Shown here: in pieces, positions 11,001 to 26,000 of the stretch
How the letters are laid out: the number at the start of each line of letters is the position of its first letter
Numbering within the stretch: the first letter of the stretch is position 1
Assembly (NCBI RefSeq): GCF_040183065.1
Contig: NC_091126.1
Span: 147,586,204-147,650,203, forward strand
Source of the DNA: Periplaneta americana
Lineage: Eukaryota; Arthropoda; Insecta; Blattodea; Blattidae
Reading direction: 5' to 3'
DNA length: 64,000 nt
Notes under the pieces: generated by a model
What the model was told of the DNA's origin: nothing
The model's input: only the letters and a program-made list of their open reading frames with translations
Database searches by the model: none
Translations under genes and position numbers: made by a program

Positions 11001-14000
11001 AGTTGTGTTGAGAATTTCATTTGGATGTGTTTTTGTGTGTCTGTATATTTCGTATTGTTCTAGTGTGTTGAGTTTCTGGCTTTTTGGTTGGATATGCAGA
11101 ATTTCCATGCCTGTGTTGATGTCTCTGCAGGTGTGGTTAGCATTTGTGATGTGTTCTGCATATGTGGAAGTGTTTTGTAATTTTGTTATGGCTGTGATGT
11201 GTTCTTTGTAACGTGTTTGAAATGATCTGCCTGTCTGTCCTATGCAGAAGTTATTGCAGGTGTTACATTTGAGTTTGTATACGCCTGTGTGGTTGTATTT
11301 GTTTGTTTGTGTTGTTTGTGTGTTGAGATGTTTTTGTAGAGTATTATTTGTTCTGTATGCGATGTTGTAATACTATTTAATCACTTTCCAGCATGTGCAC
11401 TATATAATTCAATAATGAAAGGTTTACTCCGCAAAGAGTTGGAGATTACTTTTTGAATTTACTTCATACTTCCTATCGAAGTAAGATATACTCGTAATAA
11501 TTATACCACCAACAAAACCAATGCTTAAAAATAAACCAAAGTCTGGCAATTTTGTTTCAACAGCGAATAAGTTTAAATATATTTCTTTGCATCGAGTCTG
11601 ATGTGCTTCGTCAGATCGACTTTGATAACATCATCAATGCTTTCTCTGTGAAGAAAGTGCGAATGAAATCTTTATAATTCACAAGTAAGATGCATGTATT
11701 TTGTTTCCAGTAATTTATTGTTTCCTGAATTATAACATTTCATTTAAAACTAATTTAAACTAAATATGGCCTGTAGGCTATAATAGCTGCTCATAAATTA
11801 AGTGGGAGTTGGGGGGGGGGGGGCCGACAAATTTCAGCACTGCCTAGGGGCGGCACTATACCTAAATCCGGCCCTGCTACTAACGCATCAAGTTGAGAAG
11901 TGCATCTCAGGGAACTCACCTGCACTGAAGAGTGTTATTGCTTTGAGGTACGCGTATTCATGTTCATCTACCTGCAGTCTCGCCATACCATGAACATACT
12001 CCTGCAGCTTACAGATATGGTCTGTTACCTGCAATACAAATTAATTTTTAAGAGCATTCCAGTAGACAAAACAACAACGTATTCAGCTTGTGTACTTTAA
12101 TAGCCTACCACTCGGCTCATAAACTTCGACTGTGGGGGAGGGGGAAAGCTGATATTCTTTAGATGTAACACTGCTGTAAACTCCATCACATTGTGGCATA
12201 AATGGTAATGAGAAGGCCAATATGTTGACACAAAACTCAAATGAAAGAAAAACTACTCAATTTTCGCGATTATTTCAGTAGTAATCTGCACAAGATTGGT
12301 TTTTATCATTGCAAGGCAGTTCACTCCGTATAGGACGAGAAAATACGTATATGGAGCATCTGAAGTCTTGCCAATCTTTGAAGATGCATTCAGATCAGAG
12401 TGCTGCATTGGAGTTAAATCGCTCGCTTGAACTCGGTTGAGTGTCGCACCCTCGAGTGAGATACAATCGGTCGTGATACGCTCGTAATAAATAGAAGCAC
12501 AGTACAAGGTCATCTCACCGACATGTCTTATCTTGTATGGAAGGCGACACATAAGATACACATATGTTTTGCTCACACAGTAAAAATAAGGCTTTATTTT
12601 CTGCGTTTATGACAAACATTTAATGGAACAGTCAATGGAACGTACCAAAACAGGAACATGAAGTTATAAATAAAATAGTATGAAAAACTTCGATATACAG
12701 TTATTATTGGTAATTAATAATTATTAAATATTTGATTTACCACATATATAATATGATAGGTCCATACATAGGGTTTCGCCTATATACTGCAACAATGTAG
12801 AAATGTTTTACAAAATATTATTGATAGCAGTAGATTAATAACAATATTTACAGAGATAACATCACAGAAAATATAATAAAACGAATAATCGTGCTGCACA
12901 ACTGTTACAGACGCAAAGATTGATACACTAATTATTAGAGATTATTATTATTATTACTAGAAAACTTGATACAGTTCTTGCATTATCGTGATTGTGTTCT
13001 CCGTTTATAATAATTACATTTACATCCAATAACATCTATCAGATGTGGCAAAAACAAAATCACTCCTGTGTGGGGAAAAAAAAAAAAAACATTTACCTAC
13101 AACATTTGAAGGGTACACGGGAATAACGATCAAGGTCCATTTTAGAAAGTTTCGAGAAAAACGAATTTTAAAGTTTAAGCACTTAATACTTTGTTGTGTG
13201 TGTATTTAATAGAAATTGACGTAGTGGTATGTCAAGAACGATGATTTCTTATTACTAGCTAGATCACATAATAGTACTTCCTCTCCACTATAAGGTAGCA
13301 ATATCAACTCAATTTCGATTTTTGATGGACCTTGATAGTTTTTCCCGTGTACCCTTCATTTATATTACATTTCAAAGCAAGTTTTGTACTTGTACTATGG
13401 AGAGGTTAGTTAAACACTGGAAAGTTTTGAAATGATAAACATCTATGATGTTACTACACAGTTCATCACTGTAACAAGAACGACTGTCTAACACTTGGCT
13501 TATACAGTTCGAGGATTTATTGCTCGTGACAATTTTACCCATCATGCATGTGCACTACCTATCGGATTATGCTATGAACTACTTGGCGCTCGAGCGAAAA
13601 CGTCCGATGCAGACCTCTGATTCAGATATTGTAACCAAATATTGGGAAGCAAGCAGGAAAATGATTTAATTGTCAAATACTGAGCACTAGATACATATAA
13701 GTGCCATCACAGTAGTCTAGTGACTACAGTGCTGGACTTATCCTGTGGACCTGAGTTCGATTCCCAGCATACCCCCAATTTATAACTTGTGTTGGACAAG
13801 CCCGTGGTCCAGGCAACATGTGTTTTCTCCGGAGCTACAGTTCCCCTGAGACATCCAAACAATTCTCCATCATCATAGCCACTGGCATAGCTCGGTCGGT
13901 TAAGGCGCTTGCCTGCCAATCCAGAGTTGCACTCGGGCACAGGTTCGATTCCTGCTTGGGCTGATTACCTGGTTGGGTTTTTTCCGAGGTTTTCCCCAAC

Positions 14001-17000
14001 CGTGAGGCAAATGTCAGGTAATCTATGGCGAATCCTCGGCCTCATCTTGCTATCACCAATTCCATCGATGCTAAATAACCTCGTAGTTGATACAGCGTCG
14101 TTAAATAACCAAGTAAAAAAAACTGTGTGGAACATCCTGAAGAAAAATCTCCACATGAGAAAAATTGCAGCATGCTGGTTCCTCATAACCTGACATAAGC
14201 ACAGAAGTGGCACCGATACGCAATAGCTCAACTCCACCTACAGAGTTACCACAACAAAGGAGGTTGGTGATAGCAAGATGATATTTGGCGAGATGAGGCC
14301 GAGGATTCGCCATAAATTACCTGACATTTGCCTTATGGTTGAGGAAAACCTCGGAAAAAACCCAACCAGGTAATCAGCCCAAGGGGAATCGAACCCACGC
14401 CCGAACGCAACTCCGGATCAGCAGGCAAGCATCTTAGCCGACTGAGCTATACCGGTGCGCTACACAGTTTGACGAGTGAGTCCGACTTCGATGGATAATT
14501 CTCGTACAGTCCATTGATGGTCAACAGCAAGGAGATGTCGCACAAATGAACAGGTGACCTGTGAAAGCCACATGTGTCATCTCATTATAACCCGTACAAA
14601 ATGCAGAGACCCATCTTACAACCATCCAATACGGTAGTGCATCATTGCCACAAACTTCTAGTAACCCTTGATAACATTGGCGTGCATTTCTACCACGGAC
14701 TACCTCGATTTTTATCCACAATCGCTGCTCAAGGTTAGTAAACTAAATGCAACCACACATAATAACATCTGTTGTCATAGCAACTGGATTTATCATTCAA
14801 TACATCGACAATATCTCCAACTACAATCACCACTTGTCTCGTATCGCATGCAAATGAGCACTACCCATTCCCGGCAGTGTTGCCACTATTTTATTTACAA
14901 CCCATGTATAACACTGAAATTCTATTTGAACTCAGATTTCTTATCTAACTATAACTAGTTACCTGTTTTATGTGCAGTGCTGAAATCTTTTCTTGTACTA
15001 CTGAAGCTTGTAGGTGGTTTATAATGGATGACAATATTGTAGGCAATGATAAAATTTCAGAACACTGTGCCAAACCCAGAGCAAACAGCTCTGCCCAGCA
15101 TCCTCTCACCAGCACCACGTGTGTATCGGAACTGTAAAAAGAGACAGATCAACAAAATTAAGCACACAGTCAGATGGTCCGCATTTCTATCCATGTTTGA
15201 ATTAGAGATTTAAAATACATTACAGCATTGACTCAGCATAACAGGCATAACAGTGAACTCTCTAAATATATGTTTATATAGCAATTCATCAAGTATTCCT
15301 CCATTTAAAAATTATTTTCCGGGTCACTTAGAAAAATTCATGTTTCGTCACATGTAGTAAAAATTTTGAAGTACATGTGGTTATTCTGTCACTCATCTTT
15401 AATTGGTAATTTAAAAACGCGGTATGAACTACGCATTTATCTGCAGTCTGTGAAAATGGAAATAACGAGATGTTACTTGGCATTTGAAGTATGGTATTAC
15501 CTGGCATTTGCCTTACAGTTGGGGAAAAACCCCAAACTAGGTTTTCAGCCAAGCCCAACCTCGGAATACAAGTTCCAGCTCATTAACCCTTAAGTTATGT
15601 CAATGGCTCAGGTGATTTGTAAATGAGCTTTAAGACACCACTCATGATGATAGATGTGCTTCTCTCAGTAATTCCAGTGTCAATTTATTTCACACACAAC
15701 AATAAAAATTGTTTCACTGACTGGCTGAGGTAAATAACATCGTCTATTTTAAGGCACTATACCAGCATTACCTAGAGATACGCAAGAAAATTCTCGATTT
15801 TGAGCTGGGTTTGAAGACTGAACTCCAGAATTTCTAAAGGTGCATTTTGTGTTAGCTGTTTACAGGGGAGAAATTGACACTACTCTCTTCAAGAGGTACA
15901 GTATGTACCATTAAAACAAGATTACAAATTGAATTCAGTAAACTGTACCTTTCAACTCAACCTACTTTGCCATCATGCCCGGTGGGAAGTCGTGCTTCTG
16001 CCACTGAGATGGCAAGTGCGTTCGTGCAACTTAACTCGTTAAAACTTACAATGGAGCTTCATGCACAATATCTGGTTCTTCGATGATCAATATATCTGTC
16101 ATTCTGTGATGCCACATGGCTATGCAAATAAAAAAAAATCGAAAGGGAATAAAGTTCATTATTTACTTTTTCTAACACCTAATTACAAAAATTAAGTCTG
16201 TGATTGTAATCTTGGGACTGTAATTCATGACATCAAGGAATTCTGTACGGTTTTAGTTTCAATAATTTTGTTGCCATTCTCGCAGAAGCTTTACAAATAC
16301 CTGTCTGCTGTGCTAAACATCTCAGAGATTTGCGTGGGCTACGCTCTAATGCCGCACCAATTTCATCCAGTTTTTCCTTCGTAAGAACTCGGCACTTCTG
16401 TCGTTTTTTCTGTCATTTACAGAACATGTTTCACTGAATCTATTAAATAACCTTAATATTGTTTTTCTAGAGGGTACTGACCTGTCAGGAAATTTATATC
16501 TGAATTTTCGCCCTATTGAAGCACCCGATTTTCTATTCTTTATGTATGTATTGTATATGTAAATACATTCCCTTAATGAATATCTGTTTACCATGACGAA
16601 ATGATCTGTTCATCTCAGCTAAACGAATACTGGCAGAGGCCAAGTTACAGATAAACTGTTTTATTTATAGACGTCGTAGTGTTGATATGAATGGGAATAG
16701 TATTGACTAGAGTTGACGGCAATTCGGAAGGCGGTTGTCTGCTAGCGTTTGCATCGAGAGAGATGGATAGATCAAGGCAGCATACAACATTGCCACATCG
16801 TACTTCACCAGCACGTGCAATACAAATAGCGCAGGAGAGAATTTAAATTATCAAAAGGCAATAACGACCTTAGCCGTTGATTACTGTAAGCATGACACCA
16901 AACAAACCCTGTTTCCTTCACTAACAATATTCTTTGCACGGTTCTCAATCCCACACCACATGCTTCTGCAGTCGTTTCTTGCATGTTGGCAACGTTGCTG

Positions 17001-20000
17001 CCAGCATCAAGATGGCCGAAAACGTTCTGCTCATTACCGTTTTTAAAATAATTACACACCTTAAACACTATTTTCCACGCCTGCTTGTGTAATACTTGTC
17101 TTTTTACAGTCTCTTCTTCCATTTATTTACCTTACATATACACAGTATATGTTAGTGTTACTTATTCAATGTATTGAAACATTTGCACATGAACAAACGA
17201 ACTCAGGAAGTGCTTGTTATAGGCTGATTCTGATTGGTTCTACTGTACAAGCTTGTGACGTCACATACCAGAAATGCTAAGGCGCATATAGAAGCTAACC
17301 ACCTTCCGAAATGCCGTCTAGTCTAGTTGTGTCAGCAGCATACATGTCGTCTTGGTGGCAGAAGCGAGGCCTCCCACCGGGCACGCAACTGGTCAATCAT
17401 GGCGGGAATGATGGCAAAGAAGTACTGTATTATTGGGAGGCGAGATCATCAAATATTTTCAACCAGAACAGAGATCTTATACTGTGCACACTGAATGCAG
17501 TTGCTTCATGTGCAGAATATTGTGAAGACACCCAACAATAGTTATTCTTTTGTTCATAGCTGATTCGGAATTCAGGTACTACAGTACAGCCGGTCGTTCT
17601 CCGGCCCTGACGTTTCTCGTGACCGAGGAAGATAGTGTTGCCGATACGTATAGACAGAATGAAAACTGTCACGCGCTCGACGGCCGATTTTGTGGCGCAG
17701 AATAAAAACTAATTCGAATGCGTAGGCTTGCCTATAAATCATTTTACATATAACTTAGATCACATCCTTCGTTAATCTAGACAGCTAGCGTAGATCACAA
17801 AAAAAAAAAAAAAAAACTAATGCAAAAGCTTATGTAAATCATTTTACACTTTTACACAAACATAGATCGCATCTTTCGTTAATGTACACAGCTAAATAAT
17901 TATAACAGAATAAAAACTAATGGGAACGCATATGTAAATTATACATAGGCCTACAGTATATTATCACAGACTATGGGAATATCTTTATAATGAAAGTGTA
18001 TCAAATGAAATAAACTCTACCTTCCTTAGAATCTGTTAATACTCAAGTGGAAGGACGCCACAGTTTTAACGGCTGTTTTTCCCACCTTCAAAGCATCACA
18101 AACTCTATCTACCACTTTCGAACAGGGAGAAGAGGTTCTCCATTGTCTCGCTCCTTCTCAAAATATTCACGCAATCTGTATATAAATTCATGACTTTAGC
18201 TCTTAAAAAAGCCGATTTTTTCCTTCTTTGATTCTGACAACCACTGGCCATATTACTATATCAATAATAAGGTTACAGGCACCGTAAATCACTCAAACAC
18301 AAACAACACAACTACTTCGCCTGTACTATAACACAAAGAACTAATGACTCGTTCGCCACGTGCTTCGCATAAAAAAGAAGTGGCAACACCGCGCTGAATA
18401 CATCAGATGCTCATAGCTGGTTGGTTCTAGCAGACAACTTTAACCTCTAGTGCCCGCCTCTCTCCCAGCAATGCAAACTGCGATTGAATCAATCTTCGCA
18501 TATCAGAACTAAAGTCTTGTAACAGCAAATTACAATAGAATTAAAAACATTACTTTAAACCGAACCAGAGTGTTTTAAGGTTAAAATTTAGCAGAATAGT
18601 TTCATTCACAGTGGAATTTCGAGGTTCTTTTCACAACTTCAAAACGCCACAGGTTGGCAATGCTGGTCACTATCTTTCTCTCTCGTTCTCTCCTCTCTTT
18701 CCAAGCGAAATGTCAGAGCCGGAGACTGGCCGGCCGTAGTTTAGGTGGCAGGTGCACATGTATCGAAAGATAGCGGAAAAATTGTGCCTGGACAATTACA
18801 GCACACAATCTTTCCGTCATCATAAAAAAAAAACCATCAATAACGCCATCCGATTACTAAATCTGCTTAGTGCACACATGGCTGCTGTACACATAATGTA
18901 TTTAAAAGTTCCCTTTGCTGTATTTATACAGTAATTCCTGCTGTGGAGTTAATTTCAATATCAGACCGCCATTGTTACATCAGACTGAATCAGACTTTGA
19001 ACCAAAGGCATTTCACAAGAAAAAATGGCAAATTTACATTTATATAACAATAAATTGGATACATCACTTTGCTGTTACTCTTATCTTCATCCAATATCTG
19101 TACTTACATAAAAGTAGTTACGAATATTCAATTATAGGAATCCACATATTAAAATTGTAGTTACAGGTGTTGCATTAATTTGATTTAATTAATCTTGAAA
19201 GAGAAATCATGAAAATGTGATGTGACAACTGAATGAGGAACACACCTGAGCAACTGGAAGGCAGGGATACTTCGCGCCCAGTGCACTGACAGAAACAGTA
19301 ATCTTGACGCGCTTTCACATATGTAATGAACGTTGAGGTAGGCTGGCATAGGACTAGGTGTCTGCAAGTTGAAAGGTATATGTTGCTCCAACAACAGAAC
19401 ACCTTCCAACTCAAATACTCCTTCACTGTCGTAGTCCACGTTCAATCCAAGACCATCATTTCCATTCAGGTTCTGTAACAATGTATCATTCTGTGCTGAT
19501 ACTTTCACTCAGTCTCATCTCTTAGGGCCGTATTCATAAACGAGACTTTGGATGAAGACTTCCCAAAGTCGACTTTCGTAGTGAAGTTTAACTTTGTTAA
19601 AAGTCCTATTCATAGACAATACTTCTGAGACTTTGACTTTGGTAAATCGAGATTTGACGATCTTATTCTAGTGTTGGCAATCAAAAGCACTGCCTTCTAA
19701 ACGAATTAAATTAATAGATAGTTGAAATAGAGTAGGCATTACCACAATCAAAGCCATCTTTTGAGTCACAAATCAATAAAACAATTGAAGATCGGTACAT
19801 GTTAAGCAATTGTTAACCGTTATTGCAGCTTTACATAAGAATCATATTATTCAAGGGCTTATTGTGAAACTAACGTAAGTACAAAAATGGACATTTTTAG
19901 GCCTTTACATCAATCGATAATGATTTGTTCTTCTACCTGGCCACAAAAAATCGTAACTCAGTTCGAACAGTTTTGTATATAACACAATTCGTAAATACAA

Positions 20001-23000
20001 AACATGATCGTATAGTTTATCTGAAATAATATTACCTGTTAAGAATTTTGTTGTGAATAAAACATCTATTGCAGTTACGTTAGTTTCACATTAAGCCCTG
20101 AAATTATTTCATTGTAAAATAATTTTGTTGTGAAGATATGGAAGATAAGATTCCACCAATGACAGGCTATGAAAGAGACATATTATCCTGCTGACATTTG
20201 GCAGAGTTATTCCCTGCATGTTTGCAGAAACTATTTAAAAATTATCTGAAATCAATATGCAGAAAACATTATTATGACGACCGCAAGGATTACAAATTAA
20301 CTGCATTTCCAACTGTATAACCTATCCCCTATCAAATTAAATAGTAAGAATCAATATTAAGCTATTAATCCTTACCTATAGCGTAAAATCGCGATGAAAT
20401 AAGTTGTATTATTTATTGGTGGAACAGGTAATCCTCTTTGATTATTCATCAATGAAAGTTGAAACATGGCGAGGATATTTAATACTGTCTGTTTATCACA
20501 TCTGTACCTTGATTTGAATTTATAATCTATAATAATACGCTAAGGAACATGAGCAGCTTTAATAATCTCCTAGATGTCTTCAATATTCTCGGCAAATACA
20601 ACAATTTCCCAAATATCAGTCATTTTCCTGTTCACAAACGAAAGTCAAAGTCAAAGTCTAGATTTTCGGCGACTTCGAAGTAAAGTCACGATTGAAGTTT
20701 ACTTTCCTCAAAGTGTCGACTGTGAATAGGAAAATAGCGACTTTGTACTTTCCAAAGTCAACTTTGGTCCAAAGTCTCGTCTATGAATACGACCCTTAAT
20801 GGCTACTTAAAATGAGCAGTGAAGTTTACTTTACCTTGGCCACCGTTTCCAGTGCACGAGATATCAAATTTTTGTCCCGCGCAAGACTGAAAGCATCACT
20901 AATTTCGTCATTTGCTAGGAAACTATCTGTGGAACCATCCTCTTCAAGACTGATTTGACTCGGAGACATCCGATGCACACTGTCTGCATCTGAAACAAAT
21001 CAGGATGCTCAATTAACAGATCTAGTCTTTGAACAGAAAATTTCCCCATTGTAATATTGAAGGTAAATGTGTCTGTGCACCTCAGCTTTGTGCTTCAAGT
21101 CGTGAGGCTGAGCTGATCACAGTCATTCTGAACATATGCCACCATCACCTGCAGTCTTGTCATCCTGTTCCCAAACATTAATTAGTACATTACATTTACA
21201 TAAATTGTAATTATTCAAGTCTGCTTCACAAGGAGCTATATCTGAAAGCCTGATTTGCATAATACAGAGCGTTCACCTATGGGTGGGGCCAAGAAAGCGG
21301 CCTGCCTGTGGTGTCACTTGCGGGAATAGTATATCCATAAGCTTCCGCTTTCTATACTATACCACAGTCAACTATATACAGTCACGAAGCTTGGGGTGAT
21401 TTTTTGCAAATCTCGCGATAGTTGCTAGCCACTTGGAGCGCTGTGAGTACTAGGAACAATAGTAACATATGTAACATATGTTTCTCTAAAATGTAGTGTA
21501 ATTCCATTAATAAAATTTAAAACATTGATTATGAGACATGTCAGACATAATTTACTTGCGAGTTAAGATGTAATATTATTTATGGTGTGAAAATTACGTT
21601 GTTCGTATGTGTAATACCTGCCTTTATTGCGATTAAATATTGCGAAATTCTTGTACATTCATTTATGCACGATGCAATAATTTTCAATTGCACCGCACGG
21701 ATATTTAGATATGTTGAAATTATAGGTTACCTATGTTTACTGTACCAGTTGCCCCATTCCGTCTAAATTTAGTGATCTCCAATGCCTTGCCATTCATATG
21801 AAAATTATAGGTTATGTTTACTATATTTAACTTATATTCCTAAATTCGCAATCATACATTATAATTAAGCATAATGTCATGTATGATACCTCGGACATTC
21901 AATTTGTCTGTATTTTAATACTAAAATTGAATACTGAATTATTGCATTTATCTACTACTTAAGAGATGAAGTAACACAATTGTATGTACACTAATTTCAT
22001 AGGAGTGGTATGGTAAATGTTTTGTCTAAAATTAAGGAAGGTAGATGTGCTAAATTGAAATCACAATATAAATTCTTTTTTATTAAACCTCAAAATAGCT
22101 TCCATTCTAAACTTGAAATGTTGACGCGAACAGATTATGTTAACATGTAAAATTCTCTTCACATTAAAATAACACAGTTTTGTAATTATTTCTGCAACAA
22201 GAAGTAAACAGAACTTATAACACATTACACTAAATAAAGCTTAGCAACGATAGGTAATAAAGTTATAATATTTCACTGAGCTCCATACACTGAAATAGAA
22301 AACCCGAACAAACATTACGGCCTGATCTAGATCGAAAAGGCATTGACTGTGCCGTATTTCGCATTTTTGTGAAAAGTTCGTTATCGGTTGTAATAACTGT
22401 AAATGGCTAAAATACAATAATTTGAATAATAATATGGGACAAGGAGACGTTTGTAGTACTATAAATTGTAAGAAAAATAGGTTAGAGTTATCCTTCCGAA
22501 AGACCCAGGAAGGTGAGTTTATAGAATATAATATATATTTTATGAAAATAATATATATTTTATGAAAATAATATATAAACCTTATGTATTTCATATTTCA
22601 ATAGTGGAAGGAAGGTGTTAATTTTTTCAAAACACGATATCGAAAGTACAATACATTTTATGATCTGCTAGGGAAAGAGTCTGTGATTAGGCGATAGTAG
22701 CGATCCTGGTGGTGAGCAACTATCTATGGATGCATATTTCAACTGTTTATGTTTGCATATTTAGTAAGTATTAAGCTTCGTGACTGTATATACTAGACTG
22801 TGACTATACTCTGTAGGGTTTTAATTTTAAAAGTTTAGCAGCAGTAAAGGCTGATGTTTTTGAAACACTAACTTCCTGTGAAACACGTCTTAGAGATTTA
22901 TTAGGAGAACATGTAAACGATGCACTGATTTCATCAATTTTTTCTTCCGTCAATACTCTTCGTTTTTGCTTAGGAATTGTAGCGTTTACCGACCCTGTTG

Positions 23001-26000
23001 TCCTTAATTTGTTAACAAGACGTCTAACAGTTTCTCTACCTGGAATTGGAGCACCCGGATATTTCACTTCAAATTGCCTACGCACCTCTCTACATGCCTC
23101 TGTTTTCACATGCATCATACATAAAAACTCTCTGTTCAAGCATGAATTTTGCGTTTTGCATTGTTAACAAATTTTACACACAAGCTGAATATTTAAGCAA
23201 CTATGTCAAGAAACTGCACTGTACGTGTTAAATACAGCAACAGCTGGCTCACAACTGATAAGGCCCATTCACAATGAAAATTGAACACAACCGTAACATA
23301 AACACAGAAGTTTGCGGCCAGGCTACCAAATGGGATCATTTACAATGATTCACATAAACACTGATATTAACATTACCGTAAGACGTTAACATGGAAGTTT
23401 ACAAACTCCAAACTTTCATGTTTATGCTTACGTGATTTGCAAACAGAACACAATCGTGGAGCGCTGAAGTATAAGACAGAATATGAGGAAATGGCGTCGT
23501 TGTTATGTTACCATGGTTACCAAGTATGTTTGCTGTTATGTTTATGTTCCCATCGTGAATGATGGTATGACTTCTTGATTTTACCGTAACGTTTACATTC
23601 TTAAGTTAATGCTTACGTTATGTTTAATTTTCATTGTGAATGAGCCTTAACTGATAACTTGTCGACCTTGATTGTCGAGTGTGTATCAACAACTGCGCGC
23701 ACAAAGCAGCATATCAGCACATGCCACTTTCCTGGCCCCACCCGTAGACGAACGCTCTGTAGCACTGTAGGTATGTTAACAGAAAACCACAATTCAAGTC
23801 ACACAGTTTGTGTGCATTCAAAGTTGGGTTTCTGGCATTTTGTCAGCCCACTTGAGGTGTGTGGATATGAAGGGAAAAATTGAGACGGTGTCGGGTGTAG
23901 TTCCTGGGTAGATAGGGTAACCATCCATCTGGCAAAAGGAAGACATGTCCTCTTTTTTAATCATTTTATCTTGTCCGGCAGGCATTAAAAAATTTTTTTT
24001 AAGTCCAGCATTTTGCATTTCAACTAGAATTAATATTAAACAGCAACACCATAGGAATAGGTTATCCCGCTCACATATTGCATGACTGCATCCAACATGG
24101 TGCTGACAGTTTTCTTATAGATATGGAGAGTATTATACTAAAAATTTTTAATTATTTCAGTATCTATACAGTTCGTACAGAGGAATTGAAGGACTTCTGT
24201 GAATTTGTTGATGAAAACTATCACCAATTTCTGAGTTCATCTAAAACAAGAAGGTTAAGCTTATTTCCTGCTTTGGAAATGCTAATTAAAATGTTCCCAG
24301 TACTGAAATTACATTTTATGTCCCAGCTATCTAAAACTGTGCCAGTAATGAAAGTTTTTTTTTTTTAACGAGTTCTCAGAACTGTATCTTTGGTTTCTTC
24401 ATTCGATAATGTACATCTTCCACACTAAAATCGAAAGTGTTGATAAGGAACATAATTCTACAGTGGAAGTCTATGACTTGCTTATGTCAGTTTCCATTGC
24501 TTTGCAGGATAGGCTGAAAAATGAGGTTTTTTTTTTATTTGGGTTATTTTACGACGCTGTATCAACATCTAGGTTATTTAGCGTCTGAATGATATGAAGA
24601 TGATAATGCCAGTGAAATGAGTCCGGGGTCCAGCACCGAAAGTTACCCAGCATTTGCTCGTATTGGGTTGAGGGAAAACCCTGGAAAAAACCTCAACCAG
24701 GTAACTTGCCCAGACTGGGAATCGAACCCGGGCCACCTGGTTTCGCAGCCAGATGCGCTGACCATTACTCTACAGGTGTGGACTGAAAAATGAGTTCTTA
24801 CCACTAAAAGTAAAACAATCATTAAATTCATTTTCTGAAATTTGCATAGGATATATAAACAAATGGTCAAAACCTATGAAAGAATTTACCTACTATCAAT
24901 GGCTGAATCTGGAAGACATACAAAACATAAAATATGATGACCTACTGACATGCATTGAATTCTTACACTCTAAAAACGTCACTATTCAAGATTCTAAGCT
25001 ATTTGATCAATTCTGCAATGTACAAAGATATGCCAATCAAGTTAATTTTGACGAAGATTTAACTTTAGATAAACAATGTGCAAATTCTTCAATTCCAATA
25101 GTTCTGCAAGCACTGAAACTTTCTCAGAACTTTTAAAAATATGTAAATTTTATTTCTCTATCCCAAGTCACAATGGAAGTGTTGAGAGATTATTTCCCCA
25201 AATATCTGCTCAATGGACAAAAGAACGAAATTGCATGCTAACGGAGACAGTCAGAGGTATCATCATTGTGAAATATAATTTCAAGGACATGTCCTGTGAA
25301 CAGTTCCATAGTTATTTCCTGCAAGATAGAAGTTTGACTCCTCAGGCTCTCCTGCACAAAGTGGGCTCCACCGATAAGTGCAGATGTAATACTGATCCAG
25401 CAACTATATAGTGACAAAAAATGACTAAAGTGAGCCATTATTTTTATCTTTAATTTTGTTCATATGCTATATAGGGACAGGCTACGAATCTGACGATAAT
25501 GCTACATGAACATATCTGTATAGACCAAGAAAAAAAATGGGCCACCTAATTTTAGTAAGTTCCAGATAATACATTATGCATGTGCAGTAAACAAGAGCGC
25601 CTAAATGTATGCTACTTGTGGACAGTTTTGCGAAGCTTGTTGCCTACATTCAGGACTGCTACCAAGACTCAGCCTGCATTTTATTTCCGTATCTGTACAC
25701 ATGTGATTTAATATTCATAGTGAAATTTAAGACTATTTTCTTCTTCTCTGTTAAAATGTAGATGTATTTTTTTTTTATTTTAGTTGGTTATTTAACGACG
25801 CTGTATCAACTACGAGATTATTTAGCGTCAGTGAGATTGGTGATAGCGAGATGGTATTTGGTGAGATGAGGCCAAGGATTCGCCATAGATTACCTGGAAT
25901 TCACCTTACGGTTGGGAAAAACCTCGGAAAAAACCCAACCAGGTAATCAGCCCATGCGGGGATCGAACCCGCGCCTGAGTGCAAGCCCCTTAACCGACTG

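Larger units (their letters stand above)
21265..23759. mobile_element. 2.5-kb TIR transposon with DUF4817-type ORF, carrying two nested elements
   Basis: The ends CAGAGCGTTCACCTATGGGT and the inverse CAGAGCGTTCGTCTACGGGT are inverted repeats extending through GGGGCCARGAAAG, with TA outside. It splits a SINE. It holds the helix-turn-helix ORF at 22804-23139, a 1.44-kb insertion (21362-22803) and a 388-bp MITE (23261-23648). Confidence 0.7.

Noticed and set aside
22241..22594. 117-residue minus-strand ORF
   Set aside because: AT-rich low-complexity translation (Ile, Tyr, Phe) partly from a short TATATTTTATGAAAATAA duplication; no family pattern.
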